A stretch of 38,052 bases of DNA from UBA8752 sp965657965 (GCA_965657965.1 CBFHQM010000024.1:1-38052), one strand, 5' to 3'; shown: positions 7,458 through 17,023, numbered from the stretch's first letter. Notes: generated by a model from the sequence alone, not told the origin. Translations and numbers: made by a program.

Positions 7458-8487
7458 CCCGGCCCGTTTGGCCCGTGGCGACATCCCGCACCAAAAACAG
7501 CCCACTTGGCCATTCCAAAGTGCTCAAGAATGCCCCTTGTGCATCACAAGCGGGTGCACCCTCGTGCCAGCGCTTTCCTTGGATGTCGGTGACCACAATC
7601 TCGCGGTTCAACAGACCTGGGCAACGCAAGTTGGCGCCAGATTGAAGGGGAGAGGGGCCCATGCGCCAATCGACAGTGGACTCAGGCAAGCTGGCGATTT
7701 GACTCGTGCCCGGCTTGAATTGCCACACTGCAGGAATGTCGGCCAAGGTTTGAACCGACAAAACGGGCATGCCTTCTCCTTGTGCATACCATTCGTAAAC
7801 CGTTCCCTCACGGGGCACAGAAAAGCCCGCTTCAAAGGCCGAAATGTTGACTGAGTCTTGGGCGACAAAATCGCGCCGGACCCTCAAGCATTCGAATGCG
7901 CCACCGGGGAGGATCAAGGTGCCCCAAGCGTCCACTTCAATTTCCATGGTTTGCTCGGTGGAATAGTAAAGGATTTCGGGCAGTTCTACGGTGAAAGCCG
8001 AAGTGCCTTCGAGGTAAGCACCGTAAGCCAGAGGCAGGGGAAGGAGTTCCTCGTCGTCTTCGTAGATGACAGGCAAGTCTAGGAAGTCCGTTGTGATGCC
8101 GAGTCCCACTGTTTTGTAGGCATCGCTGCCATACTCACGATAGGTGGTTGCGCCGCTAATGGGCAAGGCGAAGTCTTCGCCCAAGTCGGGCAATTCAAAG
8201 GCGGTGAAGTGGTCGGCCGAGCCAAAGACAAACTGGGTGGTAAAGCTGGCTTCGCTCATGGGGAAGTATTCTGTCTCCGTTTCTCCAGTGGCCGTCAGGT
8301 CGGCGAAGTCCCAAGTCAAGTCGGCCCCTGACGATTCCAAATCTCCCGCGTTCAGCGGTGGCAATGCATTGGCCCGGAGATACACGGTTCCGCCTTGAGG
8401 CAAATCACTGCTGTCTAAAACAGGTTGTCCCTGTGCAGCGGTGACCATCAACAAACAAATCAAAGGAAGGAGCCAAGTCAATCTCAT
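7444..8487 (-). CDS. Exported T9SS cargo protein of unknown function
   Basis: 347 residues. A signal peptide (about 1-20, ending AAQGQ) is followed by a beta-rich body with repeated LPLPL and acidic segments. The last 80 residues look like a T9SS type A sorting domain: a strand-forming stretch (NREIVVTDIQGKRW), a WPSGLFLVRD motif and the ending GRVILR. The typical YPNP is replaced by MGPSPLQ. Such proteins are exported by Sec, then secreted or surface-anchored by T9SS. The body appears in Bacteroidota as a lone secreted domain; I do not know its role. The gene starts 9 nt after tamB and is probably co-transcribed with it, but also has its own TAnnTT box. Confidence 0.78.
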   Translation of the reverse strand: MRLTWLLPLICLLMVTAAQGQPVLDSSDLPQGGTVYLRANALPPLNAGDLESSGADLTWDFADLTATGETETEYFPMSEASFTTQFVFGSADHFTAFELPDLGEDFALPISGATTYREYGSDAYKTVGLGITTDFLDLPVIYEDDEELLPLPLAYGAYLEGTSAFTVELPEILYYSTEQTMEIEVDAWGTLILPGGAFECLRVRRDFVAQDSVNISAFEAGFSVPREGTVYEWYAQGEGMPVLSVQTLADIPAVWQFKPGTSQIASLPESTVDWRMGPSPLQSGANLRCPGLLNREIVVTDIQGKRWHEGAPACDAQGAFLSTLEWPSGLFLVRDVATGQTGRVILR

Positions 8488-8491
8488 GCCG

Positions 8492-8499
8492 CCAAGTTA
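8492..8499 (-). promoter_or_regulatory. Candidate -7 box, 4 nt before the T9SS cargo start
   Basis: Minus strand TAACTTGG, then CGGC and ATG. The TAA is also the tamB stop codon, so the match may be partly due to that. The same octamer occurs before meaB. Confidence 0.35.
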
Positions 8500-11400
8500 C
8501 GGGGACTCCGTCTTGGGCTTGGAGTCGCGTCGAAACAGCTCTCTGAGTTGGTTGAATCGGATTTGATACGCCGCGCCTATGCCGCGCTTGACGTCTTCTT
8601 GGTCCAAGTTGCTCAAGGGCATTTGGTACCCCAAAAGTTCCCAGCGACCGTCGGGAGTCAGCTTGTAATGAACGTCCACTCCGCCGCGGAAGTCCTCAAA
8701 CATCACGTCGTTCCCACCTTGGGCACCGAGGGTGCCACTGATGCGCAGTCGGTCATTCATGAGGTTGACCCCCAAGTCGAGTTCAATCGCGTCTTCCGTT
8801 CGAACAATGCTGGGGTCGCTGTTGTCGGTGGATGCGCCGCCCGCGATGGCAGAAGGAACATAGCGAAGTCCAATGTCGACGTCTTCGGACAGCCCGCTTA
8901 GCAGTTCCGACACCTTGGAGGAGACCAATTCTGAGGCTTGGGTGGCCACCACCGATTGTCCCGTCATGTCGCTGTCGCCCGATCGGGGAATGAATTGGCC
9001 ACTGGCCAGCAATGCAAATGCTTGACGCTCCATTTCCTCGGGCGCAGACAGCGCCGATTCGGCGGCGATGAGCAGGCTGGGGTTGCTGGCTTCATATTGT
9101 GGAAAGCGCACCACAAAATCCAACTCCGGGGCCTCAAGTATGCCGTGAATGCCCATGCCCACTTGGACGGCTGTTTTTTCAAGGTCCACAATGCCCGGTA
9201 GAATGGGCTTGGGGTTGGCGCGCAAATTGGACAAAGCGAGCAGGTTAAACTCGGCAGAGTAGGGGTTGCCATTCCAGTTCAATTGCCCGCCTTGTGCGAT
9301 TTCGATGCGCTTGGTGAACAGGTCGCGCAGGCTAAACCGGTAATGGCCTTCTTGAATGGTCAGGCCGCCTTCAATGGAGAGGGGCCATTCTGGGTCCATG
9401 GAAATGGCCAGATGGCCTTCGGCGCGCCCATCGACACGTTCTCCAGCTTCACTGTCGAGCACCAAGGCGAGTTGGGCATCTGGCGTGACGTCCAATTCCA
9501 GGTCAAGGGTGAGTCCGAAAGGTGCACGTGGTTCTGGTGGTGCTGCTTCTTCGGCACTCCCGACAAAACGAATGCCACTGGGCATGCCTGCCCCTTCCAA
9601 TGCGTCCAAGGGCAGGGTGAATTGGGTTCCCGCTTGACTCTTGACTTCCGCCTCGATAAAGAGCCCGGACTCGTCTCCAAAAACATCGAGGTTGCCCGTG
9701 GCCATCACGGCACCGTAGAAAAGGCGGGAGGGCAAGGGAGGCAAGTCCATGACGCGGAACGGTTCCTCTTCCAAGGAAAGCCCCAAGTCGTAGTTCCAAT
9801 CGGCAAAGTCGGTGTGCAGTACGGACAAGTTGAGTCGGGCCTGGTTGCTGTCGGCATCGAGCACAATCGCTTGGTCCATGCCAATGAAGTCGGGGTCGAT
9901 GCGAAGCACACCATTCAAGCTGTGTTGGCCGCCGGTGGCACCAATGGAGATGGAATGGGCATCGAGGGTCAAGTCACCTTCGGCCAACGGCATCCCTTGG
10001 CTCCAGTCCAAGGCGACGCTGCCATCGGCGCTGCCGGCAATCTCGACCTCTCCTTTGGCCAGCAGTGGATTCAATGTCTCTACGGGGTAGGCCTTGAAGT
10101 TTAGGATGGCTTTGTCTTTGGACAGGGTTGTGGCCGAGAGCACTTCCCTGTCGCCAATGAATTGTTGAAGCGTGCCCACGGGCGCATCGTCCCAAAGCAG
10201 ACTCACGCACAGGTCGCCCAACCCAAAGGCGCCAATGGAAGCATCTTGCCATTGGACATCGGCAAAAGCGTGCATTTGGGTGAGGTCCAGCGCCATGTCT
10301 CCGTTCAGCGTGCCTTTCATGGGCGGCGGCGGCGGACTCATGGTTTCCGCGGTCCATTCCGAGACCGTTTCGAGGGGAACGCCATTCAAGCTCACATTGA
10401 AGTTGGCCGCGTCGAGGAGGCTCGAGTCCGGGGTTCCAATGGAAACGGCGCCCAAGGATCCAATCCAGTCGACATGATCGACCGTTAGTGACCGCCAATC
10501 GCCATGGGGCCAGGACAATTCCGGATGGGCCAAGGTGTCCAAGCGCCAATCTCCCGAAGCGTGTTGGAAGGAGGCCAGTGTGGGGTGAATCACGTGCCGA
10601 CCGTCCGGATACAGTTGGTGATTGACCTGCATTTGACCCTCTACGGGACCCGTCCACGAAGCCCCGATGGAAGAACGGGCTTCCAAGTCGACGTTGCCCG
10701 CCAATTCCAAAGATTCAAAAGGCGTCCATTCTCCCACTTGCACTCGGTTTACGTCCAATTGAGCGGTCAAGGCATGGGCGCTTCCTCGGCCATTGAGGTT
10801 AAGTCGGCGCGTTTTGAGTGCCCCCCAATGCAGCGCGGTAAGCCTCAGGTCAATGCGGAGTTCACCCTCGGTATTTGCGGCCACCAGTTTGGAGTACGGT
10901 CCCACCGATTTTGTACCTGCACTGAATCGCTCCAGCAGGTCGTCGCGCAGAACACGGATGTCGATGGACCAATCTTCTGCTGGTCCTGCTTGGGGCGCTG
11001 GTTTTGTGAAGCCACCCGACGCCAGTGCGGTTTCAAAGGGCCGAATCCACTGTTCGAGTTGCATGGGCCCTGAGAGGGTGCCCCTCAAGAAGTCCCCGTC
11101 CAATTCGGAATTGAAACGAAGGCTGTCCCCGGCTGCGCTCCATTCGAATTTGCGCATGGGAAGGGGCGGACTGGATTTTACTGGGCGGGCACCGAAGCGG
11201 AGGTGAGGGAACCACTTTCCTTGCGCAATGTCAAGGTCGCAGGACCAGGCGGACAGCCGGCCATTGGAGTCGACAGCCACACTCGCTTGGGCGGAGAGTT
11301 GTCCTTGAAGATCCAAGGTCTCGCCAATGGCCAAAGGCATCAGTTGGGCACCCAAACTGGATTGTGCACGCCACAGTCCAGTCGAGTCAAGCGAGACCGC

Positions 11401-12714
11401 AAGGCTCACATTGCCTTCATCCACATTGAGTCCATTGCCATTGCCCCGGTGATCCAATTGCCAAGAGCCATAGAGGGACGCTGTAGGTGCCTTGTCTGAC
11501 AGTGGCCAGCTCGGCACAAACCCCGCCACATCCAAGGCGGGACCATGGCCTTGCAGCGCTGGAAAGCAGTCAGAGTCAATGTCCATGGCCACCTCGACTT
11601 GGCCGGTTTGCGGCGTCCACAGACCCGAGCTTGACGCTGGATGGCCGGTTTTGCTGCGCGTCGTGATTTCCCAAGACAAGGTCCCCAAGGCTTCCATTTG
11701 GTCCCATTGACCGGGCAGGTGCGTGGTGTCTGTCAACGGGATGACCAGGGGGCCGACCAGGGTCAGCGCAGCAGAAAAGGGAGGGAGGGAAGGCGACCAG
11801 TCGGCCAGATCTTGTGCGTCAACTTCGAGACGATTGAATCGAAGAGAATCGGAACGCCACGCGGCCTCACCGTCGATTTGGATGTGTGAATTTGCCAGAG
11901 AGAGCGCCCATAACCCGGTTGTACGTTGACCTTGAACAGTCATCACGTCGGGACACCAATGGTCCCCATACGGTTCCCAAACGGGAACTGGCCCGGGCGT
12001 TCGCTCTACCTGTGCGTTCCAGGTGTCGGCCGTCCCGTTCATTTTGATGGCGTAGCCAAAGGTTTCGCTGTCTGTTGTCGAAGCGCGGATGTCGATGCGG
12101 GCGTCCACACCGCCCAAGTCGATGTGGCCGTTGGACTGTTCGAGTTGGGAAAGGCGAAGGGATCGAATGTGGACTTGATCCAAAGTCACAAATCCGGCCT
12201 GCAAGCTGTCAAAGGACCAGGATACATCGTTGGCCGTGAGGCTGCTCAACTCAAAGTCTGTCGGGGCCGCGGGAGAAGTAGGCGAGCTATCCGATGAAGC
12301 GGTCCACTGCTCCAAGACATCCATCATGGTCCCTGTGGCTGTCGCTCCTTCGATGTGGATGGCGTTCCAGCGGGTCAGAGAAAGACCATTGGGCTGCGCC
12401 CGGACGGTGAGAACGGAGAGCAAAGTATCTCCATTTGGCGCATCGACCTTCAAAATTAAGTCTTGAACTTGAACGCCGATCGGTCGAAATCCGAGGCCCA
12501 CGGAGGCCACGCTCACGTCTAGGGGCAATGAGGACTCAGGCAACGCGTCGTTGAGCTGCGCTACGGCATAGCGCACGGCAAACCGCTGTCCAGCGGGCGT
12601 TGCCAGCCAGAAGCACGACGCGATGAGCACCAAGACGAACCCCAAAAGGAGCCGTCTGGGCCAGGTGCGCTTGACGTTTAAGGCGTCATTTGAATCGGAC
12701 GATGGCTTTTTCAT
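8497..12714 (-). CDS. tamB: TamB-like envelope protein (DUF490)
   Basis: 1405 residues from ATG 12714 (ATG 12738 and GTG 12750 are alternatives). One N-terminal membrane segment (about 17-42, after MKKPSSDSND and a basic patch) anchors it in the inner membrane. A long, repetitive beta-helical body spans the periplasm, and the C-terminal 300 residues carry the TamB domain (IDVDIGLRY-like repeat, LDLGVNLMNDRLRI, then VHYKLTPDGRW). TamB-family proteins bridge the membranes and are implicated in outer-membrane assembly or phospholipid transport. The length is within the range for this family in Bacteroidota. It diverges from tsaD, a pairing I recall from other Bacteroidota. No tamA is in the window. 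Confidence 0.9.
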   Translation of the reverse strand: MKKPSSDSNDALNVKRTWPRRLLLGFVLVLIASCFWLATPAGQRFAVRYAVAQLNDALPESSLPLDVSVASVGLGFRPIGVQVQDLILKVDAPNGDTLLSVLTVRAQPNGLSLTRWNAIHIEGATATGTMMDVLEQWTASSDSSPTSPAAPTDFELSSLTANDVSWSFDSLQAGFVTLDQVHIRSLRLSQLEQSNGHIDLGGVDARIDIRASTTDSETFGYAIKMNGTADTWNAQVERTPGPVPVWEPYGDHWCPDVMTVQGQRTTGLWALSLANSHIQIDGEAAWRSDSLRFNRLEVDAQDLADWSPSLPPFSAALTLVGPLVIPLTDTTHLPGQWDQMEALGTLSWEITTRSKTGHPASSSGLWTPQTGQVEVAMDIDSDCFPALQGHGPALDVAGFVPSWPLSDKAPTASLYGSWQLDHRGNGNGLNVDEGNVSLAVSLDSTGLWRAQSSLGAQLMPLAIGETLDLQGQLSAQASVAVDSNGRLSAWSCDLDIAQGKWFPHLRFGARPVKSSPPLPMRKFEWSAAGDSLRFNSELDGDFLRGTLSGPMQLEQWIRPFETALASGGFTKPAPQAGPAEDWSIDIRVLRDDLLERFSAGTKSVGPYSKLVAANTEGELRIDLRLTALHWGALKTRRLNLNGRGSAHALTAQLDVNRVQVGEWTPFESLELAGNVDLEARSSIGASWTGPVEGQMQVNHQLYPDGRHVIHPTLASFQHASGDWRLDTLAHPELSWPHGDWRSLTVDHVDWIGSLGAVSIGTPDSSLLDAANFNVSLNGVPLETVSEWTAETMSPPPPPMKGTLNGDMALDLTQMHAFADVQWQDASIGAFGLGDLCVSLLWDDAPVGTLQQFIGDREVLSATTLSKDKAILNFKAYPVETLNPLLAKGEVEIAGSADGSVALDWSQGMPLAEGDLTLDAHSISIGATGGQHSLNGVLRIDPDFIGMDQAIVLDADSNQARLNLSVLHTDFADWNYDLGLSLEEEPFRVMDLPPLPSRLFYGAVMATGNLDVFGDESGLFIEAEVKSQAGTQFTLPLDALEGAGMPSGIRFVGSAEEAAPPEPRAPFGLTLDLELDVTPDAQLALVLDSEAGERVDGRAEGHLAISMDPEWPLSIEGGLTIQEGHYRFSLRDLFTKRIEIAQGGQLNWNGNPYSAEFNLLALSNLRANPKPILPGIVDLEKTAVQVGMGIHGILEAPELDFVVRFPQYEASNPSLLIAAESALSAPEEMERQAFALLASGQFIPRSGDSDMTGQSVVATQASELVSSKVSELLSGLSEDVDIGLRYVPSAIAGGASTDNSDPSIVRTEDAIELDLGVNLMNDRLRISGTLGAQGGNDVMFEDFRGGVDVHYKLTPDGRWELLGYQMPLSNLDQEDVKRGIGAAYQIRFNQLRELFRRDSKPKTESP

Positions 12715-12743
12715 TCCGTACTGCGAACTTCGCACCATAAACA

Positions 12744-13817
12744 ATGCCACACTTCATGTCGGAGGAACCGATGAAGGATTTTTTGGAGGACAAGGTGCCC
12801 ATTGTGGTTCCCGCCAAGCGAATGCTGGGAATTGAGAGCTCGTGCGACGACACAAGCATCGCGGTCATGGAGGGGGATGTCGTGGTGTCACAATTCACGG
12901 CTGTGCAACACATCCACGCCAAATATGGAGGTGTGGTTCCTGAGTTCGCGTCCCGAGCGCACCAGCGTCACATCTTGCCCGTTTTGGAAGGCGCTTTGGC
13001 CCAAGCGGGTTGTGCATTGTCTGATTTGGATGGAATCGCGTACACCCGAGGGCCGGGGTTGAATGGTTCTTTGTTGGTGGGCAGCGCGTTTGCCCGTGGT
13101 TTGGCGTGGTCATTGGATGTGCCCTTGTGGCCCATTCACCATATGCGGGCCCATGTGCTCGCGCATTGGATCTCGGGTGCAGCATCACCCAAACAGCCCA
13201 TGATGGCCTTGACCGTAAGTGGCGGACACACCCAGCTCGTAGATGTGGCCTCGCCTTGGGACTTGAATGTGGTGGGAACCACTCTGGATGACGCTGCCGG
13301 CGAAGCGTTCGACAAGGTGGCCAAACTGATTGGGCTGCCTTATCCGGGAGGTCCCGAGGTGGACCGATTGGCGCAAAAGGGAGACCCCCACGCATTCCAG
13401 TTTACGTCACCTCAAATCAGGGGGGTGGATTTCAGCTTCAGTGGACTCAAAACCTCAGTGCTCCGCACGTTGGAAAAAAACAGCGATCAGCGCACGAGAA
13501 ACACAGAGTGGAAACAAGATGTCTGCGCGTCTTTGCAGCACACGATCGTGACCATTTTGGTGTCGCGTTTGGAAAAGGCCGCCGACAAATACAACCGTTG
13601 CGCCGTGGCCATTCAAGGTGGGGTCAGTGCCAACTCTGGACTGCGAGAAGCGGTTCAAGCCCTCGCCGACAAGAGGGGGTGGGAGGTGTACATTCCCCCC
13701 TTTCAATACTGCACAGACAATGGGGCCATGATTGCCATGGCCGGTCAGTTCTCCTCTATGCGGAATGCGCCTGGTAGGCTGGACGAGGGGCCACTGCCCC
13801 GTTGGCCCATGACGTGA
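12744..13817 (+). CDS. tsaD: tRNA N6-adenosine threonylcarbamoyltransferase TsaD
   Basis: Transfers the threonylcarbamoyl group to A37 of tRNAs reading ANN codons, as part of the TsaBDE complex. Motifs are LGIESSCDDTS (28-38), HIHAKYGGVVPEFASRAH, the metal-binding HHMRAH (His133 and His137), SGGHTQLV, DDAAGEAFDKVAKL with the PYPGGPEVD segment, FSFSGLKT, GGVSANSGLR and the C-terminal TDNGAMIAMAG. All key residues are present. The family usually begins one or two residues before LGIE, whereas here 26 extra residues precede it from ATG 12744. Other in-frame starts are ATG 12756, 12771 and 12822, so the true N-terminus is uncertain. The gene ends 1 nt before the convergent SRPBCC stop. Confidence 0.97.
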   Translation: MPHFMSEEPMKDFLEDKVPIVVPAKRMLGIESSCDDTSIAVMEGDVVVSQFTAVQHIHAKYGGVVPEFASRAHQRHILPVLEGALAQAGCALSDLDGIAYTRGPGLNGSLLVGSAFARGLAWSLDVPLWPIHHMRAHVLAHWISGAASPKQPMMALTVSGGHTQLVDVASPWDLNVVGTTLDDAAGEAFDKVAKLIGLPYPGGPEVDRLAQKGDPHAFQFTSPQIRGVDFSFSGLKTSVLRTLEKNSDQRTRNTEWKQDVCASLQHTIVTILVSRLEKAADKYNRCAVAIQGGVSANSGLREAVQALADKRGWEVYIPPFQYCTDNGAMIAMAGQFSSMRNAPGRLDEGPLPRWPMT

Positions 13818-13818
13818 G

Positions 13819-14238
13819 TCAAGCGGTCAAAACCGCGGACGTCTCGAGGTGCTCAGCGAGCAGCGACCAGTAACTTTTGGTCCACGACTCGGTCATCCAG
13901 CCATCGTCTCCTGAGGGAACTCCCAGGTGATTCAGGATCAGGCAGGTGTCTCCAGATTCTGTTCTGGACAAGCGGATGTCGACTGTGGTAAAGTGACCGG
14001 CGGGAAACTTCTTGTGGGTCCAGGCGAGTACGATGCGCTTGTTCTGAACAAGGTGAAGAAAGTATCCCGTGTGGTTTTGATTGCACAAGGAGAAGGCGCC
14101 GCCTTCATGTGGCTGAACAAACGCCTCTTTCTCGGTGAACGCCAAATGGGCGTCTTGATCGAGCAGTGTCTCGAAGACTTTCGCCGGTGGCGCAGCCAAT
14201 TCGATGACTTGATAAATGTTCTCCGTTTGGAGTTTCAT
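13819..14238 (-). CDS. SRPBCC / AHSA1-family protein
   Basis: 139 residues. The helix-grip fold of the START/Bet v 1 superfamily is suggested by VIELAAPPAKVFETLLDQ, a Gly-rich turn (HEGGAFSLCN), RIVLAWTHKKFPAG and the C-terminal long helix SWTKSYWSLLAEHLET, all typical of the AHSA1 (Aha1 C-terminal-like) branch. These proteins bind hydrophobic ligands or chaperones; no substrate can be deduced. An upstream extension exists in frame, but ATG 14238 gives the normal family start. It lies 56 nt downstream of the histidine kinase gene and may share its transcript. A second SRPBCC protein of different type occurs at 32207. Confidence 0.8.
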   Translation of the reverse strand: MKLQTENIYQVIELAAPPAKVFETLLDQDAHLAFTEKEAFVQPHEGGAFSLCNQNHTGYFLHLVQNKRIVLAWTHKKFPAGHFTTVDIRLSRTESGDTCLILNHLGVPSGDDGWMTESWTKSYWSLLAEHLETSAVLTA

Positions 14239-14294
14239 AATGCAACAGGTGTTGGCGCAAATTACATTTTCTGCGGAAAAGGAGACACCGAAAA

Positions 14295-15338
14295 TCAATT
14301 CATTCTCAACATCTTTTTGCGACAGGGAACGACCAATGAAGCTTCGGTCAAGTCCTCCATTTTTCGGATGTCCAGTTTTGACGCTCCTTGCCCGTCAATC
14401 AAGCGCAAACGCTGGCGGATAAGCTCGGTGGCATGGCGTCGTCGGTTGGGTTGGCCAATCTCTTGAGGCGCAGAGGCAATGGCGGATTTTGTTGTGGTGT
14501 TGGTGACCACGATGCGGGCATGAGACTCACCATCCAATGCCGCTTCTATGGTCAACCGGCCCGGGCCAATTTCTGCCGTGCCACCCAAGCCATGCCAAAG
14601 GGCGTTTTCGACCAAGGGTTGGACAAGAAATGCCGGGATGGTCCGGTCCTTGATGCTGGCATCCAAGGGGGCAATGCACCAGTCAAGGGGGCGCTGTAAT
14701 CGCCGCAATTCCAATTGGAGGTAGTCTTCTAGGACCTTCCATTCCTCTTCTAAGCTCCACCACCCACCTTGACTGGCTTGAATTTGGCGCACGGCCAAGC
14801 GCTTGAAGGCCCTGAGGTTGGACAAAGCGCTGGCGTGCTGTCCTTTGAGGAGGTCATGCATGATGCCGTTGAGGGCATTGAACAGGAAGTGGGGATCCAT
14901 CAAATGCCGAATGGAGTCGGCTTGAACTGCAGCCAATTCCCTTCGTTTGAGCAGGGATTGTCTCGCGCGCCATTCTTCGGCGGGCTTGCGGTTGTGCCAA
15001 TGGTGCAATTCGCTTTGCCTTCGCTCCTCTTCTTTTTGCAGATGCCGTCGCACGGTCCCATCTAAATTCATCCAGAACCCAAACAGACTCGCAGCCCCCA
15101 GAAGGGGCAATGGCCAAGAAGCCGCTTGTCCGAAAGCAGGGACCAAGCAAAAGAGGGAGACAAGCAGGAGGAAAGGCCACTGCACAGGGGTCCTGTGGAG
15201 CCAATAGGCCTGCCCGCATTTCCTCCATTGTCTGCGGTCGAGGCGAAGAGCGGTGGCGAGGATACCCGCTGTCATTCCCACCACCACAGCCCAAAGCAAG
15301 GCGAGGCCATGGTCAGAGGAGATGGACACCAGAAGCAT
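14295..15338 (-). CDS. LytS-type sensor histidine kinase (HPK7)
   Basis: 347 residues. Three hydrophobic segments (about 10-32, 54-72, 75-92) are followed by a charged coiled coil (95-145). The His_kinase box is DPHFLFNALN, with the phospho-acceptor at His150, and the ATPase N box is LVENALWHG with Asn245. It is a membrane sensor kinase of the LytS/YpdA class, which normally phosphorylates a LytTR-type response regulator. No such regulator is in this window, so the partner is encoded elsewhere. The ATP-lid glycine motif is weak. It lies 86 nt after the helicase gene and upstream of the SRPBCC gene. The signal is unknown. Confidence 0.88.
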   Translation of the reverse strand: MLLVSISSDHGLALLWAVVVGMTAGILATALRLDRRQWRKCGQAYWLHRTPVQWPFLLLVSLFCLVPAFGQAASWPLPLLGAASLFGFWMNLDGTVRRHLQKEEERRQSELHHWHNRKPAEEWRARQSLLKRRELAAVQADSIRHLMDPHFLFNALNGIMHDLLKGQHASALSNLRAFKRLAVRQIQASQGGWWSLEEEWKVLEDYLQLELRRLQRPLDWCIAPLDASIKDRTIPAFLVQPLVENALWHGLGGTAEIGPGRLTIEAALDGESHARIVVTNTTTKSAIASAPQEIGQPNRRRHATELIRQRLRLIDGQGASKLDIRKMEDLTEASLVVPCRKKMLRMN

Positions 15339-15424
15339 GGCTCCAATAAAAAGGAAACCAGTGGTTTAGATGCTTTCGGTGTTCGCTTTGTTTTGTGAGC
15401 GACCCCCTTCGTTTTGCAAACGAA

Positions 15425-16948
15425 TCAGTCCTCGAACGCCATCCGCAACTGTTGCTTCAGCTTGCGGTTGTATTCATCCATGAGCCACTGACGGTAATTG
15501 TCGGTGGTTTTGGAAATGCATTTCGTGTAGTCACGGATGCGCTGTTCGATGTCGCCTTCGAGCTCTTCAATGAGTTCGATGCCATGAAATTCGTCCTCGG
15601 CAATGCCCGCAATCATCTCCACATGATGCGCCAAACTGGCTTCAATGGCGGCCTTTGGACGTTTGCCTTTCCGCGTAGCTTCGATGTAGGCGTCCTTCAT
15701 GATGAAGGGGGGCAAATCTTCCACCTTGAAGAGCTTCTTCAGCTTTTCAGGCATCTCGTAGACAAACGTCTCCTCAATTTCTTCGTCCGTGTACAGCCCG
15801 TCGAGATAGGCGTTTGGCGCCCGGAAAATGTCGTCCCAATTGACGTGCGCATCCCACAGTCCAAAGCGGCGGGCATTGTTGCCCAGATCGATGACGGTGA
15901 AGTCCTTCTTTTGCTTAAAAACTCGGGATCCTCGGCCAATCATCTGGTGGTAGAGGGTCAGTGATTTTGTCGCGCGGTTCAGGATAATGGTGTCCACAGA
16001 GGGTTCGTCGAATCCCGTGGTCAGAATGCTCACAGAAGTCAGGATCGCATCGGGCTTTTCGTGGAACCAAGTCAAGATTTCTTGGCGCTCCTTTTCGGTG
16101 TGGGTGTTGTCGAGGTGGCGAATTTCATAGCCTTCTTCTTCAAACAGCTGAGCCACCATGAGGGAGGTGTGGATGCCGTTGTTGAAGATCAACGTTTTCT
16201 TTCCCTTGGCCTTCTCCTCGTATGCATAGAGAAGCTTCTCCTGCATGAAGTAGTTGCCGTAAAGCCGTTCGGAACTCGATACGGTGTAGTCACCGTTGAT
16301 GCCCACCTTCAATGACTTGAGGTTCACGTCGTAGCTGTAGGTGCTGGCTTTGGCCAAGTAGCCCTCATTCACCAGTTTGGAAATGGACTCTCCCACCAAA
16401 AGTTCCTGGTAATTGTCCTTGAGCGGCAATTTGATGTTGCTGGACAGGGGAGTGGCGGTCACGCCAAGCAGGTTCTGATTGTCGAAGTGACGGAACAGCT
16501 TGCGAAAGCTGTTGTAGTGCGCTTCGTCGATCACGACCAAGCCCAGTTTGTCGAACACAATGTGCTCGTCGTTCAGGCGGTTGTTCAGTGTCTCGACCAT
16601 GGCGACGTAGCACCAGTAGTCTTTGTCCTCGTCCAGGACTTTGACCTTGGAGTCGATGATCTTGTTTTCGACGCCGATGTCGGTCAGCATGCGGCTCGTT
16701 TGGCCCAGCAATTCGATGCGGTGGGTCAGAATCAGCACTTTCTTTCCCTGCTCGAGAATGAAACGCTTTGCGAGCTCACTGAAAATCACCGTTTTTCCGC
16801 CTCCGGTAGGGAGTTGGTACAACAAGTTGTAGCGCTCGTTGAACTTCGACATGCGCTCCATGATGGTGTCAATGGCCTTGGCCTGGTAGCCATAGAGCTG
16901 CTTGCCTTCCGTCGCGATCAGTTTCTCCTTTACCTCTTCAGTCATCAT
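15425..16948 (-). CDS. Superfamily II DEAH-type helicase
   Basis: 507 residues. Motif I is LPTGGGKT (about 47-54), motif II DEAH, motif III the TATPL segment, followed by the second RecA domain with the TTGFDEPSVD segment and motif VI QMIGRGSR. An N-terminal Q-like motif (LYGYQAKAI) precedes motif I. A C-terminal extension of about 140 residues, rich in Lys and Glu, has no nuclease or Zn motif that I recognise. This is a common Bacteroidota SF2 protein related to the RAD25/XPB-like and type III restriction helicase group; its substrate is not known. Its promoter is the best two-part match in the window. Codon choice is more A/T-rich than in its neighbours by eye. ATG 16948 and ATG 16945 are adjacent candidate starts. 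Confidence 0.9.
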   Translation of the reverse strand: MMTEEVKEKLIATEGKQLYGYQAKAIDTIMERMSKFNERYNLLYQLPTGGGKTVIFSELAKRFILEQGKKVLILTHRIELLGQTSRMLTDIGVENKIIDSKVKVLDEDKDYWCYVAMVETLNNRLNDEHIVFDKLGLVVIDEAHYNSFRKLFRHFDNQNLLGVTATPLSSNIKLPLKDNYQELLVGESISKLVNEGYLAKASTYSYDVNLKSLKVGINGDYTVSSSERLYGNYFMQEKLLYAYEEKAKGKKTLIFNNGIHTSLMVAQLFEEEGYEIRHLDNTHTEKERQEILTWFHEKPDAILTSVSILTTGFDEPSVDTIILNRATKSLTLYHQMIGRGSRVFKQKKDFTVIDLGNNARRFGLWDAHVNWDDIFRAPNAYLDGLYTDEEIEETFVYEMPEKLKKLFKVEDLPPFIMKDAYIEATRKGKRPKAAIEASLAHHVEMIAGIAEDEFHGIELIEELEGDIEQRIRDYTKCISKTTDNYRQWLMDEYNRKLKQQLRMAFED

Positions 16949-16958
16949 GGGGGGACAT

Positions 16959-16989
16959 CAAAAGTACCCTTAGAATTAACCCTTCGCAA
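16959..16989 (-). promoter_or_regulatory. Two-part Bacteroidota-type promoter of the helicase gene
   Basis: Minus strand TTG at 16989-16987, 20-nt spacer, then TACTTTTG at 16966-16959, which matches TTG-N17-23-TAnnTTTG. The box ends 10 nt before ATG 16948. A start about 5-7 nt downstream of the box would leave a leader of only a few bases. Confidence 0.65.
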
Positions 16990-17009
16990 CCATTGCCCAC
17001 TTGTATTTT

Positions 17010-17016
17010 AGGAGGT
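17010..17016 (+). promoter_or_regulatory. Canonical Shine-Dalgarno site upstream of ung
   Basis: AGGAGGT, 7 nt before ATG 17024. Canonical SD sites are rare in Bacteroidota, and I see none this good before other starts in this window. It fixes the start at 17024 rather than ATG 17030. Confidence 0.6.
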
Positions 17017-17023
17017 TTCACAC

